DNA of 33,511 nucleotides from an uncultured Roseburia sp. (lineage in GTDB: Bacteria > Bacillota > Clostridia > Lachnospirales > Lachnospiraceae), in assembly GCA_947070915.1 (NCBI GenBank), contig CAMTDY010000008.1:1-33511 (forward strand), given 5' to 3'. The notes under the pieces were generated by a model. That model was given only the letters and a program-made list of their open reading frames with translations, was not told the DNA's origin and did not search any database. This document shows positions 16,329 to 23,406 of this stretch, one piece after another; within the stretch, counting starts at the first letter, position 1, and each line of letters opens with the position of its first letter. A program made the position numbers and the translations under genes.

Positions 16329-16964
16329 ATGAAACCACGAGTGGATTATACTCTTTATCTCTGTACGGACAGGGATCTTATGACAACAGATACCATTGAA
16401 GAGGCGGTGGAGCTTGCCATCAAGGGGGGGGCGACGGTGATCCAGCTGAGGGAGAAGGATTGTTCCGGCAGGGAGTTTCTGGAGATCGCCCGGAGCGTAA
16501 AAGAGGTGACAGACGCCTATGAGATCCCGCTTATCGTCAATGACCGCATCGATATCGCCCTGGCGGTGGATGCGGACGGAGTCCATCTGGGCCAGAAGGA
16601 CATTCCCGCTATGACTGCCAGGGAACTTCTCGGCCAGGATAAGATCATCGGGGTGTCCGCCTCCAATGCAGAGCTGGCACTTCAGGCACAAAAGGATGGC
16701 GCAGACTACATCGGCGTAGGGGACGTGTTTGGCACATCTACCAAAGCGGACACCCATCATGTATCCATCGAGGAGCTTGTGAAAATAAGAAATACCGTAA
16801 AGATCCCGATGGTGGCCATCGGCGGTGTGAACCACGGAAACGTGGAAAAACTCCGGGGAACCGGTGTGGATGGTGTGGCTGTGATCTCCGCGGTGATCGG
16901 AGCAAAAGATATCACTGAGGCAGCAGAACAGATGGTGGATAAACTGGAAAGGATAAAAAGATAG
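16329..16964 (+). CDS. thiE: Thiamine phosphate synthase
   Basis: ThiE joins hydroxymethylpyrimidine diphosphate and thiazole phosphate to give thiamine phosphate. The roughly 211-residue product is a normal-length TIM barrel. It carries the family motifs VIQLREKD (Gln/Arg/Lys for diphosphate), VNDRIDIALAVDADGVHLGQ, IGVSASN, GVGDVFGTSTK (phosphate-binding loop) and VAIGGV. The start is set at ATG 16329. GTG at 16317 would extend it by four codons but sits directly on the AAAGGAG. The gene is last in the pseudo-Hsp70 operon, eight bases after the CBS gene. No thi-box riboswitch or other thi gene lies nearby, so its link to the operon may be only shared transcription. Confidence 0.93.
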   Translation: MKPRVDYTLYLCTDRDLMTTDTIEEAVELAIKGGATVIQLREKDCSGREFLEIARSVKEVTDAYEIPLIVNDRIDIALAVDADGVHLGQKDIPAMTARELLGQDKIIGVSASNAELALQAQKDGADYIGVGDVFGTSTKADTHHVSIEELVKIRNTVKIPMVAIGGVNHGNVEKLRGTGVDGVAVISAVIGAKDITEAAEQMVDKLERIKR

Positions 16965-16988
16965 CCGGGTGGCGCCACCCAGCTATCT
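16959..16988. terminator. Bidirectional hairpin between convergent thiE and PHP genes
   Basis: AGATAGCCGGGTGGC and its near-complement (30 bases, one C/A mismatch in each arm) form a self-complementary stem centred on GGCGCC. It covers the stop codons of both convergent genes (16962-16964 plus, 16983-16985 minus). Neither side has a good T-run, so termination is likely but not certain. Confidence 0.5.
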
Positions 16989-17834
16989 CAGGTTCTCCAA
17001 TAACATGACCGGTATCCTCAGATTCCCGGTACCTGTTCCCATCTCGATATCCGGTTTGTTGTCGCCGTGGAAGTCAGAACCACCGGTGATAAAAAGGCCG
17101 TATTCGTTTGCCAGCTTGCGTACAAATGCTTCGTCAGTGCCGTGGTTTCGTGAGTAGAGGGCCTCGATTCCGCGGATGCCATAGGTTTTAAGAGTTTCCA
17201 GCATTTTCCGGATCTGGCTGACGGAAAGTTTGTACAGAAGGGGATGGGCCAGTACAGGGATGCCGCCGGCATCCTGGATGAGCTGAATAGCGCCTTCCGG
17301 TGTCAAATATTCACGGTTTACAAAATAAGGGCTGTCAATGGCGAGACAGGTCTTAAAGGCGGCGTCCATAGAGGGAACACCACCATTTTCTAACAATAAT
17401 TTAGCGAAATGAGCTCTGGTTAGTATCATGTCGCCGAACTTTTCTGTCAATTCCTGGTAGGTAATGGGATATCCGGCATTGTGAAGGTTCTCACACATTT
17501 TTTTGTTGCGGTTGTCTCTTTCTTCTGCCACTTTTTTTAATGTGGAGACCAGGGCAGGATTTGTGTGGTCAATGTTGTAGCCGAGAATGTGGATCTCTAC
17601 ATTCCGGTCCGGGGCAACAGGATACTGGCAGGATAGTTCTACACCTGGGATCACCTGAATGTGCTGGTCTAGTTCCTCTGCTTTGCGTATTGCCCGGGCG
17701 ACTCCGTCTACTGTGTCGTGGTCGGTGAGGGCAAATGCCACAAGATCATTTTTAATTCCCCGAAGCACCAGCTCTTCCGGCGTCAGTGTGCCGTCTGAGC
17801 AGGTGGAGTGCACGTGTAAATCTATATATCTCAT
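16983..17834 (-). CDS. PHP-domain phosphoesterase
   Basis: A 283-residue PHP metal-dependent phosphoesterase. Metal-ligand motifs are all visible: DLHVHSTCSDG (HxH at the start), ALTDHDTV, IPGVELS, ARAH, LAHP and GSDFHGDN near the end. The arrangement matches the YciV/RNase AM branch, whose members act as 5'-3' exoribonucleases on short RNAs or as nucleotide 3',5'-bisphosphate phosphatases. The exact substrate here is inference. An AGGAGG lies before the ATG, and an extended -10 is seen upstream at 17873-17878. It is a single gene, convergent with thiE and divergent from the TIGR04086-like gene. Confidence 0.88.
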   Translation of the reverse strand: MRYIDLHVHSTCSDGTLTPEELVLRGIKNDLVAFALTDHDTVDGVARAIRKAEELDQHIQVIPGVELSCQYPVAPDRNVEIHILGYNIDHTNPALVSTLKKVAEERDNRNKKMCENLHNAGYPITYQELTEKFGDMILTRAHFAKLLLENGGVPSMDAAFKTCLAIDSPYFVNREYLTPEGAIQLIQDAGGIPVLAHPLLYKLSVSQIRKMLETLKTYGIRGIEALYSRNHGTDEAFVRKLANEYGLFITGGSDFHGDNKPDIEMGTGTGNLRIPVMLLENLR

Positions 17835-17872
17835 TCCAAGCCTCCTTATTCTCTCATCGTTTCTAACAAATG

Positions 17873-17878
17873 ATTATA
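17873..17878 (-). promoter_or_regulatory. Extended -10 promoter of PHP gene
   Basis: On the minus strand TGC immediately precedes TATAAT, an extended -10 element. No clear -35 is seen 17 bases upstream, as is usual for this promoter class. Confidence 0.5.
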
Positions 17879-17950
17879 GCATAAGCATATTAGATTTGGT
17901 AGCCTCATATAATTAAAAAATAATAAAGTTTGAGATATGGAGCGATGAAG

Positions 17951-18325
17951 ATGAACATGAAAACAAAAGCTGTAAAAATGTTGAAAAGCATTCTGGTGGC
18001 CTATATACTGACTGCGGTGGTGCTGCTGGTGCTGTCTTTTATCATGTATAAATGCAAGATGTCTATGGCAGGGGCCAATGGGGGAATTTTATTTACATAT
18101 GTGATCTCCTGCCTGGCGGGAGGCTTTCTTTTCAGCGGAGGGCTGGAGGAAAAAAGATATCTGGGCGGCGGCCTGCTGGGGCTCGTGTATTTCGCGGTGG
18201 TTTACTGTGTCAGCGCTCTGTGGAATCAAAGTGTGACAGCGCAGATGCCAGGCATGCTCACGGCATTTCTGATCTGTATTTTTTCGGGAATGCTGGGAGG
18301 AATGATCCGGTCCGGGATAAAATAG
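17951..18325 (+). CDS. TIGR04086-like membrane protein
   Basis: A 124-residue protein with four hydrophobic segments (SILVAYILTAVVLLVLSFIM; NGGILFTYVISCLAGGFLF; GGGLLGLVYFAVVYCVSALW; MLTAFLICIFSGMLGGMIRS). It fits the small TIGR04086/YrzE-like membrane family, which in Clostridia is often found beside the SCIFF locus. Its function is unknown. The start at 17951 is favoured because GGAG ends eight bases before it; ATGs at 17945 and 17957 and a TTG at 17930 are alternatives. The SCIFF promoter begins about 20 bases after its stop, so the two are probably transcribed separately despite being neighbours. Confidence 0.75.
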   Translation: MNMKTKAVKMLKSILVAYILTAVVLLVLSFIMYKCKMSMAGANGGILFTYVISCLAGGFLFSGGLEEKRYLGGGLLGLVYFAVVYCVSALWNQSVTAQMPGMLTAFLICIFSGMLGGMIRSGIK

Positions 18326-18345
18326 CGTGAGTTGGCGATTCTTAG

Positions 18346-18374
18346 TTGAAATCCCGTTTTTTTTGTGCTATACT
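18346..18374 (+). promoter_or_regulatory. SigmaA-type promoter of SCIFF gene
   Basis: TTGAAA (18346-18351), a 17-base spacer and TATACT (18369-18374) lie about 40 bases before the SCIFF start, so transcription would begin near 18381. Confidence 0.75.
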
Positions 18375-18415
18375 AGTGGTAATATGCGAAACGTATCGAA
18401 GAAAGGAAGAAGATC

Positions 18416-18556
18416 ATGAAAAGAATTCAGACACTTACATCAAAAAATCTCAAAGATACTGTAAAAAAAGGCGGTTGCGGCGAGTGCCAGACATCCTGCC
18501 AGTCTGCCTGCAAAACATCCTGTACCGTTGGGAACCAGAGCTGTGAAAACAAATAA
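18416..18556 (+). CDS. scfA: SCIFF ribosomal peptide precursor
   Basis: This 46-residue peptide carries six cysteines in its second half (residues 21, 24, 28, 32, 36, 43) in the block GGCGECQTSCQSACKTSC. That is the definition of the SCIFF ('six cysteines in forty-five') family found across Clostridia. The N-terminal half (KRIQTLTSKNLKDTVKK) is the leader read by the maturase. In studied homologues the maturase makes a thioether between a Cys and a Thr alpha-carbon. Cys32 and Thr37 here are in the position I recall for that link. The final product and role are unknown. The start follows GAAAGGAAG. The maturase begins 124 bases downstream. Confidence 0.95.
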   Translation: MKRIQTLTSKNLKDTVKKGGCGECQTSCQSACKTSCTVGNQSCENK

Positions 18557-18580
18557 ATGACATAAGAATCTGAGCAATAG

Positions 18581-18622
18581 AGGACTTGTTTGGTTTGTAT
18601 AAAGATCAGGCAAAGTCCTTTC
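18581..18622 (+). terminator. Weak hairpin between SCIFF peptide and maturase genes
   Basis: AGGACTT (18581-18587) can pair with AAGTCCT (18613-18619), followed by TTCTT. The loop is long (25 bases), so it may only attenuate transcription. That would fit a peptide made in excess of its enzyme. Confidence 0.3.
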
Positions 18623-18680
18623 TTGCGTTAGCGCAGTCAGACCATGTTTTGAAAGATCGAAGATAACGGGGAAGATAGAA

Positions 18681-20054
18681 ATGATTCATCAATATAAAAA
18701 TAATGGATATAATATAGTTCTGGATGTAAACAGTGGCTCTGTCCATGTGGTAGATGATGTGGCATATGATGTGATCGGCATGTACGAAGAAAAGGGAAAA
18801 AAAGAGATTACCGAGATCATCTGCAGAAAATATAGTGACGAAGGGATCACGGAAGAAGAGCTGGAAGAATTATTTAATGATCTGGAGCAGTTGAAAAAAG
18901 AGGGGACCTTATTTACAGAGGATACCTACAAAGAGGGCGTGATTGATTTTAAACAGCGCCAGACGGTAGTGAAGGCTCTCTGCCTTCATATTGCCCATGC
19001 CTGCAATCTCTCCTGCCGATATTGTTTTGCCGGCGAGGGGGAGTATAAGGGCGACCGTTCCCTGATGAGTTTTGAAGTGGGAAAAAAAGCATTGGATTTT
19101 CTCGTGGAGAACTCCGGCAGCAGACGCAACCTGGAAGTGGACTTTTTTGGCGGGGAACCTTTGATGAATTTTGAGGTGGTCAGACAGCTGGTGGCATATG
19201 GCAGGAGCCTTGAGGGAAAATATGACAAGCATTTCCGCTTTACCCTTACCACCAATGGAGTTCTGCTAAATGATGAAATCATAGAATTTGCCAATCAGGA
19301 GATGGATAATATCGTTCTCAGCATCGACGGCAGAAAAGAAGTGCACGATCATATGCGCCCCAATAAAAACGGGGATGGCAGTTACGATCTGATTCTGGAT
19401 AAATTTAAGAAGGTGGCAGAGAGCCGCCATCAGCAGAAATACTATGTACGGGGAACTTTTACCCACTACAATCTGGATTTTGTGGAAGATGTGCTGCATC
19501 TGGCGGATCAGGGGTTTGAACAGATCTCTGTGGAGCCGGTGGTGGCTGGCCCGGAAGAACCCTATGCCATCCGGGAAGAGGATATACCGGTGATCTGCGA
19601 GGGATATGACAGGCTGGCCCGGGAAATGATCAAGCGAAAAAAGGAAGGCAGGGGATTTCACTTTTTTCACTATATGATCGATCTGACAGGAGGTCCCTGC
19701 GTCTACAAACGATTGTCCGGCTGTGGGTCCGGGACAGAGTATCTGGCGGTCACTCCCTGGGGCGACCTCTATCCCTGTCATCAGTTTGTGGGAAATGAGG
19801 ATTTTCTGCTGGGAAATGTGGAAGATGGGATTGTAAATACGGAGATCCGGGATGAGTTTAAACTCTGCAATGTGTATGCCAAAGAGGAGTGCCGGAATTG
19901 TTTTGCCAGATTTTACTGCAGCGGCGGATGTGCGGCAAACGCATTTAATATGCACCAGGACATCAATAAGCCTTATGAGATCGGCTGCCAGCTGCAGAAA
20001 AAGCGGGTTGAGTGTGCTTTGATGATTCAGGCTGCACTCTCCGCAGAGGAATAG
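18681..20054 (+). CDS. scfB: SCIFF radical SAM maturase
   Basis: This 457-residue enzyme is the thioether-forming SCIFF maturase (TIGR03974/CteB type). Residues about 1-90 form the peptide-binding RRE-like domain (YNIVLDVNSGSVHVVDDVAY). The radical SAM motif CNLSCRYC places the [4Fe-4S] ligands at Cys108, Cys112 and Cys115, and GGEP follows at about residue 158. The C-terminal SPASM part holds the auxiliary-cluster cysteines, including GGPCVYKR, SGCGSGTEY, LYPCHQF, CNVYAKEECRNCFARFYC, SGGC and IGCQ. It uses S-adenosylmethionine to form Cys-S to C-alpha links in the adjacent peptide. Length and motifs are complete. Confidence 0.95.
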   Translation: MIHQYKNNGYNIVLDVNSGSVHVVDDVAYDVIGMYEEKGKKEITEIICRKYSDEGITEEELEELFNDLEQLKKEGTLFTEDTYKEGVIDFKQRQTVVKALCLHIAHACNLSCRYCFAGEGEYKGDRSLMSFEVGKKALDFLVENSGSRRNLEVDFFGGEPLMNFEVVRQLVAYGRSLEGKYDKHFRFTLTTNGVLLNDEIIEFANQEMDNIVLSIDGRKEVHDHMRPNKNGDGSYDLILDKFKKVAESRHQQKYYVRGTFTHYNLDFVEDVLHLADQGFEQISVEPVVAGPEEPYAIREEDIPVICEGYDRLAREMIKRKKEGRGFHFFHYMIDLTGGPCVYKRLSGCGSGTEYLAVTPWGDLYPCHQFVGNEDFLLGNVEDGIVNTEIRDEFKLCNVYAKEECRNCFARFYCSGGCAANAFNMHQDINKPYEIGCQLQKKRVECALMIQAALSAEE

Positions 20055-20120
20055 AACAGAGCTAGTGTTCCCATGGATTTCCCTAAAATGTAAATTATAT
20101 ATTAATTTTGCAAAAAACAT

Positions 20121-20148
20121 TTGAAAAATGCCGGATTGGGTTTATAAT
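20121..20148 (+). promoter_or_regulatory. SigmaA-type promoter of mbl operon
   Basis: TTGAAA (20121-20126), a 16-base spacer and a consensus TATAAT (20143-20148) precede mbl by about 95 bases. A second TTGACA lies at 20167-20172, but the nearest -10-like TATAGA (20194) is 21 bases away. No SigD-type flagellar promoter was noticed. Confidence 0.65.
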
Positions 20149-20245
20149 AGAAATAAGTATGTTTACTTGACACAGGATTTGGGGAAACTGGTTTATAGAG
20201 AAAATACATGGATAAAGTCAGGGAAAGTTAAGAAAGGAGAAAGTC

Positions 20246-21232
20246 ATGGACATTGGAATAGATCTGGGTACAGCGAGTATTCTTGTATACGTGAAAGGCA
20301 AGGGTGTTGTACTGAAGGAGCCTAGTGTGGTTGCATTTGACAGAGATACGAACAGGATCAAGGCGATCGGGGAAGAGGCAAGGCTGATGCTCGGACGTAC
20401 ACCGGGAAATATTGTGGCGGTGCGCCCCTTGAGGCAGGGAGTCATCTCCGACTATACGGTGACGGAGAAAATGCTGAAATATTTTATTCAAAAGGCAGTT
20501 GGCAAGCAGAGATTCCGCAAGCCTCTGATCAGTATCTGTGTGCCCAGCGGCGTCACAGAGGTGGAGAGAAAGGCCGTAGAAGATGCGGCATTTCAGGCCG
20601 GCGCCAGAGATGTCAAGATCATCGAAGAACCTATTGCAGCTGCCATAGGCGCGGGGATTGATATCGCCAGGCCCTGCGGAAATATGATTGTGGATATCGG
20701 TGGAGGAACCTCAGATATCGCAGTGATCTCCCTGGGTGGGACGGTGGTAAGCACCTCCATCAAGATCGCAGGGGATGACTTTGACGATGCCATTGTAAGA
20801 TATATGAGAAAGAGACACAACCTGCTGATTGGTGAGAGAACTGCTGAGGACATAAAGATCCGCATAGGTTCTGCATTTCCAAGACCAGAAGTGGAAGAAG
20901 TGGATGTCCGTGGACGAAATCTGGTGACCGGTCTGCCAAAGACCATCACGGTCACTTCTGAGGAGACCGAAGAGGCGCTGAAAGACACGACGCTGCAGAT
21001 TGTGGAGGCGGTTCACAGTGTTTTGGAGAAGACACCGCCGGAGCTGGCAGCAGACATCGCAGACCGCGGAATTGTGCTGACTGGTGGAGGAAGTCTTTTG
21101 TATGGACTGGAAGAGCTGATCGAGAGCAAGACAGGTATCACCACCATGACAGCGGAGGAGCCAATGACAGCAGTGGCCATTGGTACTGGTAAGTACGTAG
21201 AGTTCCTGAGTGGAACGAGCAATGAGAGCTGA
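20246..21232 (+). CDS. mbl: MreB/Mbl actin-like cell-shape protein
   Basis: A 328-residue bacterial actin with intact nucleotide motifs. Phosphate-1 is DIGIDLGTASILVYVKGKG at the N-terminus, phosphate-2 is MIVDIGGGTSDIAVIS near 150, and the adenosine motif is GIVLTGGGSLLYGLEE near 275. The EEPIAAAIGAG block is present. It forms membrane-attached filaments that guide lateral wall synthesis. The Mbl rather than MreB label rests on gene order: in Bacillus, mbl is followed by flhO and flhP, as here. The start follows AAAGGAG. The next gene begins 14 bases later, so it is probably transcribed with the flagellar rod genes. Confidence 0.88.
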   Translation: MDIGIDLGTASILVYVKGKGVVLKEPSVVAFDRDTNRIKAIGEEARLMLGRTPGNIVAVRPLRQGVISDYTVTEKMLKYFIQKAVGKQRFRKPLISICVPSGVTEVERKAVEDAAFQAGARDVKIIEEPIAAAIGAGIDIARPCGNMIVDIGGGTSDIAVISLGGTVVSTSIKIAGDDFDDAIVRYMRKRHNLLIGERTAEDIKIRIGSAFPRPEVEEVDVRGRNLVTGLPKTITVTSEETEEALKDTTLQIVEAVHSVLEKTPPELAADIADRGIVLTGGGSLLYGLEELIESKTGITTMTAEEPMTAVAIGTGKYVEFLSGTSNES

Positions 21233-21246
21233 AGAGGAGGAAAGTA

Positions 21247-22023
21247 ATGTTAAGAGGTCTTTATACTTCGTGGACAGGGATGGTCAACGAACAAAATCGA
21301 TTGGATGTTATCTCAAATAATCTGGCGAACTCAGATACTGCCGGCTATAAGCAGGAGAGTGTGAGCAGCCAGGCGTTTGATAAATTGCTGACAATTAAGA
21401 TTAGAGACGGATCTCAGGCATATCACAACGAGGCCATCGGGACGATGAGCCTGGGTGTGAAGATTGGCGAGGTGTACACGGATTATACCCAGGGATCGGT
21501 GAGAAACACCGGCGGGAGCTTTGATGTGGCACTGAGCGGAAAAGGATTCTTTACGATAAATTACACAAATTCCAGGGGAGAGACTTCTACCAGATATACC
21601 AGGGACGGAAGTTTTCAGGTGACCAAGGAAGGCGTTCTGGTAGATTCTGAGGGAAACCGGGTACAGGGAGAAGGTGGAGATATCCAGGTTCCCACAGATG
21701 CAAAAAATGTTGTGATCAGCAATGATGGAACGGTGACAGCGGATGGAGTCATCATTGACCGGCTGAAGATCACAGATTTTGCAGATTATGATTACATAAT
21801 AAAAGTAGGCGACAATATGTATACGGTTGTGGACGGAGCGACGGAGAAAGAAGCCGATGCATCTGTGCTGCAGGGATATATTGAGATGTCAAATGTTAAT
21901 GTTGTGTCCGAAATGGTCGATATGATTACTATAACGAGAGCCTATGAGGCAAATCAGAAAGTGATCCGCTCTATGGATTCCATGCTCGAACGGGCGGCGA
22001 ATCAGGTTGGAAAACTTGGTTGA
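21247..22023 (+). CDS. flhO: Flagellar rod/hook-basal body protein FlhO (FlgF/FlgG family)
   Basis: A 258-residue flagellar basal-body rod family protein. The N-terminus LRGLYTSWTGMVNEQNRLDV with ISNNLANSDTAGYKQE is the conserved rod signature. The middle carries the FlgF/G beta domain (GKGFFTIN, YTRDGSF). The C-terminal coiled part (SNVNVVSEMVDMITITRAYE, ANQKVI) closes the rod helix. Such subunits pack into the distal or proximal rod outside the membrane through type III export. It sits between mbl and flhP as in Bacillus. An AGGAGGAAAG precedes the start. Confidence 0.9.
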   Translation: MLRGLYTSWTGMVNEQNRLDVISNNLANSDTAGYKQESVSSQAFDKLLTIKIRDGSQAYHNEAIGTMSLGVKIGEVYTDYTQGSVRNTGGSFDVALSGKGFFTINYTNSRGETSTRYTRDGSFQVTKEGVLVDSEGNRVQGEGGDIQVPTDAKNVVISNDGTVTADGVIIDRLKITDFADYDYIIKVGDNMYTVVDGATEKEADASVLQGYIEMSNVNVVSEMVDMITITRAYEANQKVIRSMDSMLERAANQVGKLG

Positions 22024-22079
22024 CAAAATAGTGCATGATCTGTGAGACAGGCGGGAGCAGACGTTAGGAGGAAATGATT

Positions 22080-22889
22080 ATGATGCGTTCACTTTGGACT
22101 GCGGCGTCAGGAATGATCGCTCAGCAGACAAATCTGGATACGATTTCTAATAATCTGTCCAATATCAATACGACAGGCTATAAGACAGAGGCTGTCAACT
22201 TTAAATCTTTGTTATATCAGACGATACAGGGAAAGTCCTATGACAGTACCGGGGAGCCAAAACCGGTAGGAGCGCAGGTGGGACTTGGTGTCAGGCCGGC
22301 GGCCATTGTATCGGATTTTAACCAGGGACCACTTCTTGATTCCAACGGAGCGTTTGACTATGCTATTGAAGGAGAAGGATTTTTCCAGGTCAGACTGGAT
22401 GATGGAAGCATTGGCTATACAAGAAATGGAAATTTCAATGTGTCGGTGACAGGAGATGGCATGGCGCTTACGGATTCCAACGGGCATCCTGTGTTAGCGG
22501 CCAACGGACAGCCGATCACCTTCCCGGCAGATATTGATTCATCCAAGCTGACGGTAGATGTATATGGTAACTTTATGTATCCCGATGAGACGAACAATGC
22601 CCAGTTGATGGGGATACAGATCGGACTTGCCAGATTTCCAAACCCGGCGGGACTGGACCGGACCATGGATACAATTATGAAAGAATCTCCGGCTTCAGGG
22701 GCGGTAATTACGACTACAGCAGATCAGCTGGGGGTTAAGATCGTGTCGGGACGTCTCGAGGGATCCAACGTGCAGGCTGTGGATGAGATGGTCAATATGA
22801 TCGTTGCCCAGCGTGCCTATGAGATGAATTCCAAAGCGATCACAGCATCCGATGAGATGCTTCAGCAGGCGAACAACCTCAGATCATAA
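22080..22889 (+). CDS. flhP: Flagellar rod protein FlhP/FlgG
   Basis: A roughly 269-residue distal-rod family protein. It starts MMRSLWTAASGMIAQQTNLD with TISNNLSNINTTGYKTE, has the inserted YxxxxQGxxxxTG-like block (QTIQGKSYDSTGEPKP) typical of FlgG, then GEGFFQV and YTRNGNF. The C-terminal helix is GSNVQAVDEMVNMIVAQRAY. The start at 22080 is chosen because AGGAGG (22066-22071) lies eight bases upstream; the frame from 22074 is only two bases from it. It is the FlgG-like partner of flhO. Confidence 0.9.
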   Translation: MMRSLWTAASGMIAQQTNLDTISNNLSNINTTGYKTEAVNFKSLLYQTIQGKSYDSTGEPKPVGAQVGLGVRPAAIVSDFNQGPLLDSNGAFDYAIEGEGFFQVRLDDGSIGYTRNGNFNVSVTGDGMALTDSNGHPVLAANGQPITFPADIDSSKLTVDVYGNFMYPDETNNAQLMGIQIGLARFPNPAGLDRTMDTIMKESPASGAVITTTADQLGVKIVSGRLEGSNVQAVDEMVNMIVAQRAYEMNSKAITASDEMLQQANNLRS

Positions 22890-22902
22890 GGAGGGATAGC
22901 TT

Positions 22903-23277
22903 ATGTCTTTATCCGTAAATAATTTAAACAGCGCCCTGTTAGGTTCTTCTATAGGGGCGGATTCATTGACGGGCGCGGCGGCTGCGAACCGGCTCACAGA
23001 TCAGATCCAGGATGCCGGGACAGATGAAGAGATGATGTCGGCATGTGAGCAGTTTGAGACCTATCTTCTGCAGAAAATGTTCCAGACCATGGAAAAGACG
23101 GCGAAGGTATTTAGCGATGAGGAAGAAGAGGGCGGCGAGTATGTCGATATGTTCAGCGACAATATGTATCAGGCGCTGGCAGAAAATATGGTAGCGTCAG
23201 GCAATGGACTGGGGATCGCCCAGACCCTCTATGATTCCATGGCTAGAAATATGGGGCTTACCACGACGGAAGAATAG
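22903..23277 (+). CDS. FlgJ N-terminal type rod-binding protein
   Basis: A 124-residue protein matching the rod-binding domain of FlgJ (CEQFETYLLQKMFQTMEKTA, then YVDMFSDNMYQALAENMVAS and GLGIAQTLYDSM). It lacks the muramidase domain found in proteobacterial FlgJ, as is common in Firmicutes. It would cap or chaperone rod assembly in the periplasm-equivalent space. The acidic insert DEEEEGGE is variable in the family. It is the last gene of the mbl unit; AAGGAGGG precedes the start and a strong terminator follows at 23364. Confidence 0.88.
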   Translation: MSLSVNNLNSALLGSSIGADSLTGAAAANRLTDQIQDAGTDEEMMSACEQFETYLLQKMFQTMEKTAKVFSDEEEEGGEYVDMFSDNMYQALAENMVASGNGLGIAQTLYDSMARNMGLTTTEE

Positions 23278-23363
23278 ATGTGGACGTGGTTCTGATACTT
23301 TGCTGATATTTCGTAATAAACCGGTCTGCAGCATCAGGCTGGCGATAACATAATGGAATAACT

Positions 23364-23388
23364 GGCGCCCTGTACAGGGCGCCTTTTT
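23364..23388 (+). terminator. Rho-independent terminator after rod genes
   Basis: A fully self-complementary 20-base stem centred on TGTACA, with arms GGCGCCCT and AGGGCGCC, is followed by five T. The T-run directly abuts the GGAGG that precedes recD2. Confidence 0.85.
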
Positions 23389-23406
23389 GGAGGAATGGGG
23401 ATTATT

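Noticed and set aside
19266..20120. Minus-strand 284-residue frame opposite scfB
   Set aside because: Shadow of the radical SAM gene; no domain of its own.
20055..20245. SigD-type flagellar promoter before mbl
   Set aside because: No TAAA-N15-GCCGATAT-like match was seen; a sigmaA promoter explains transcription.
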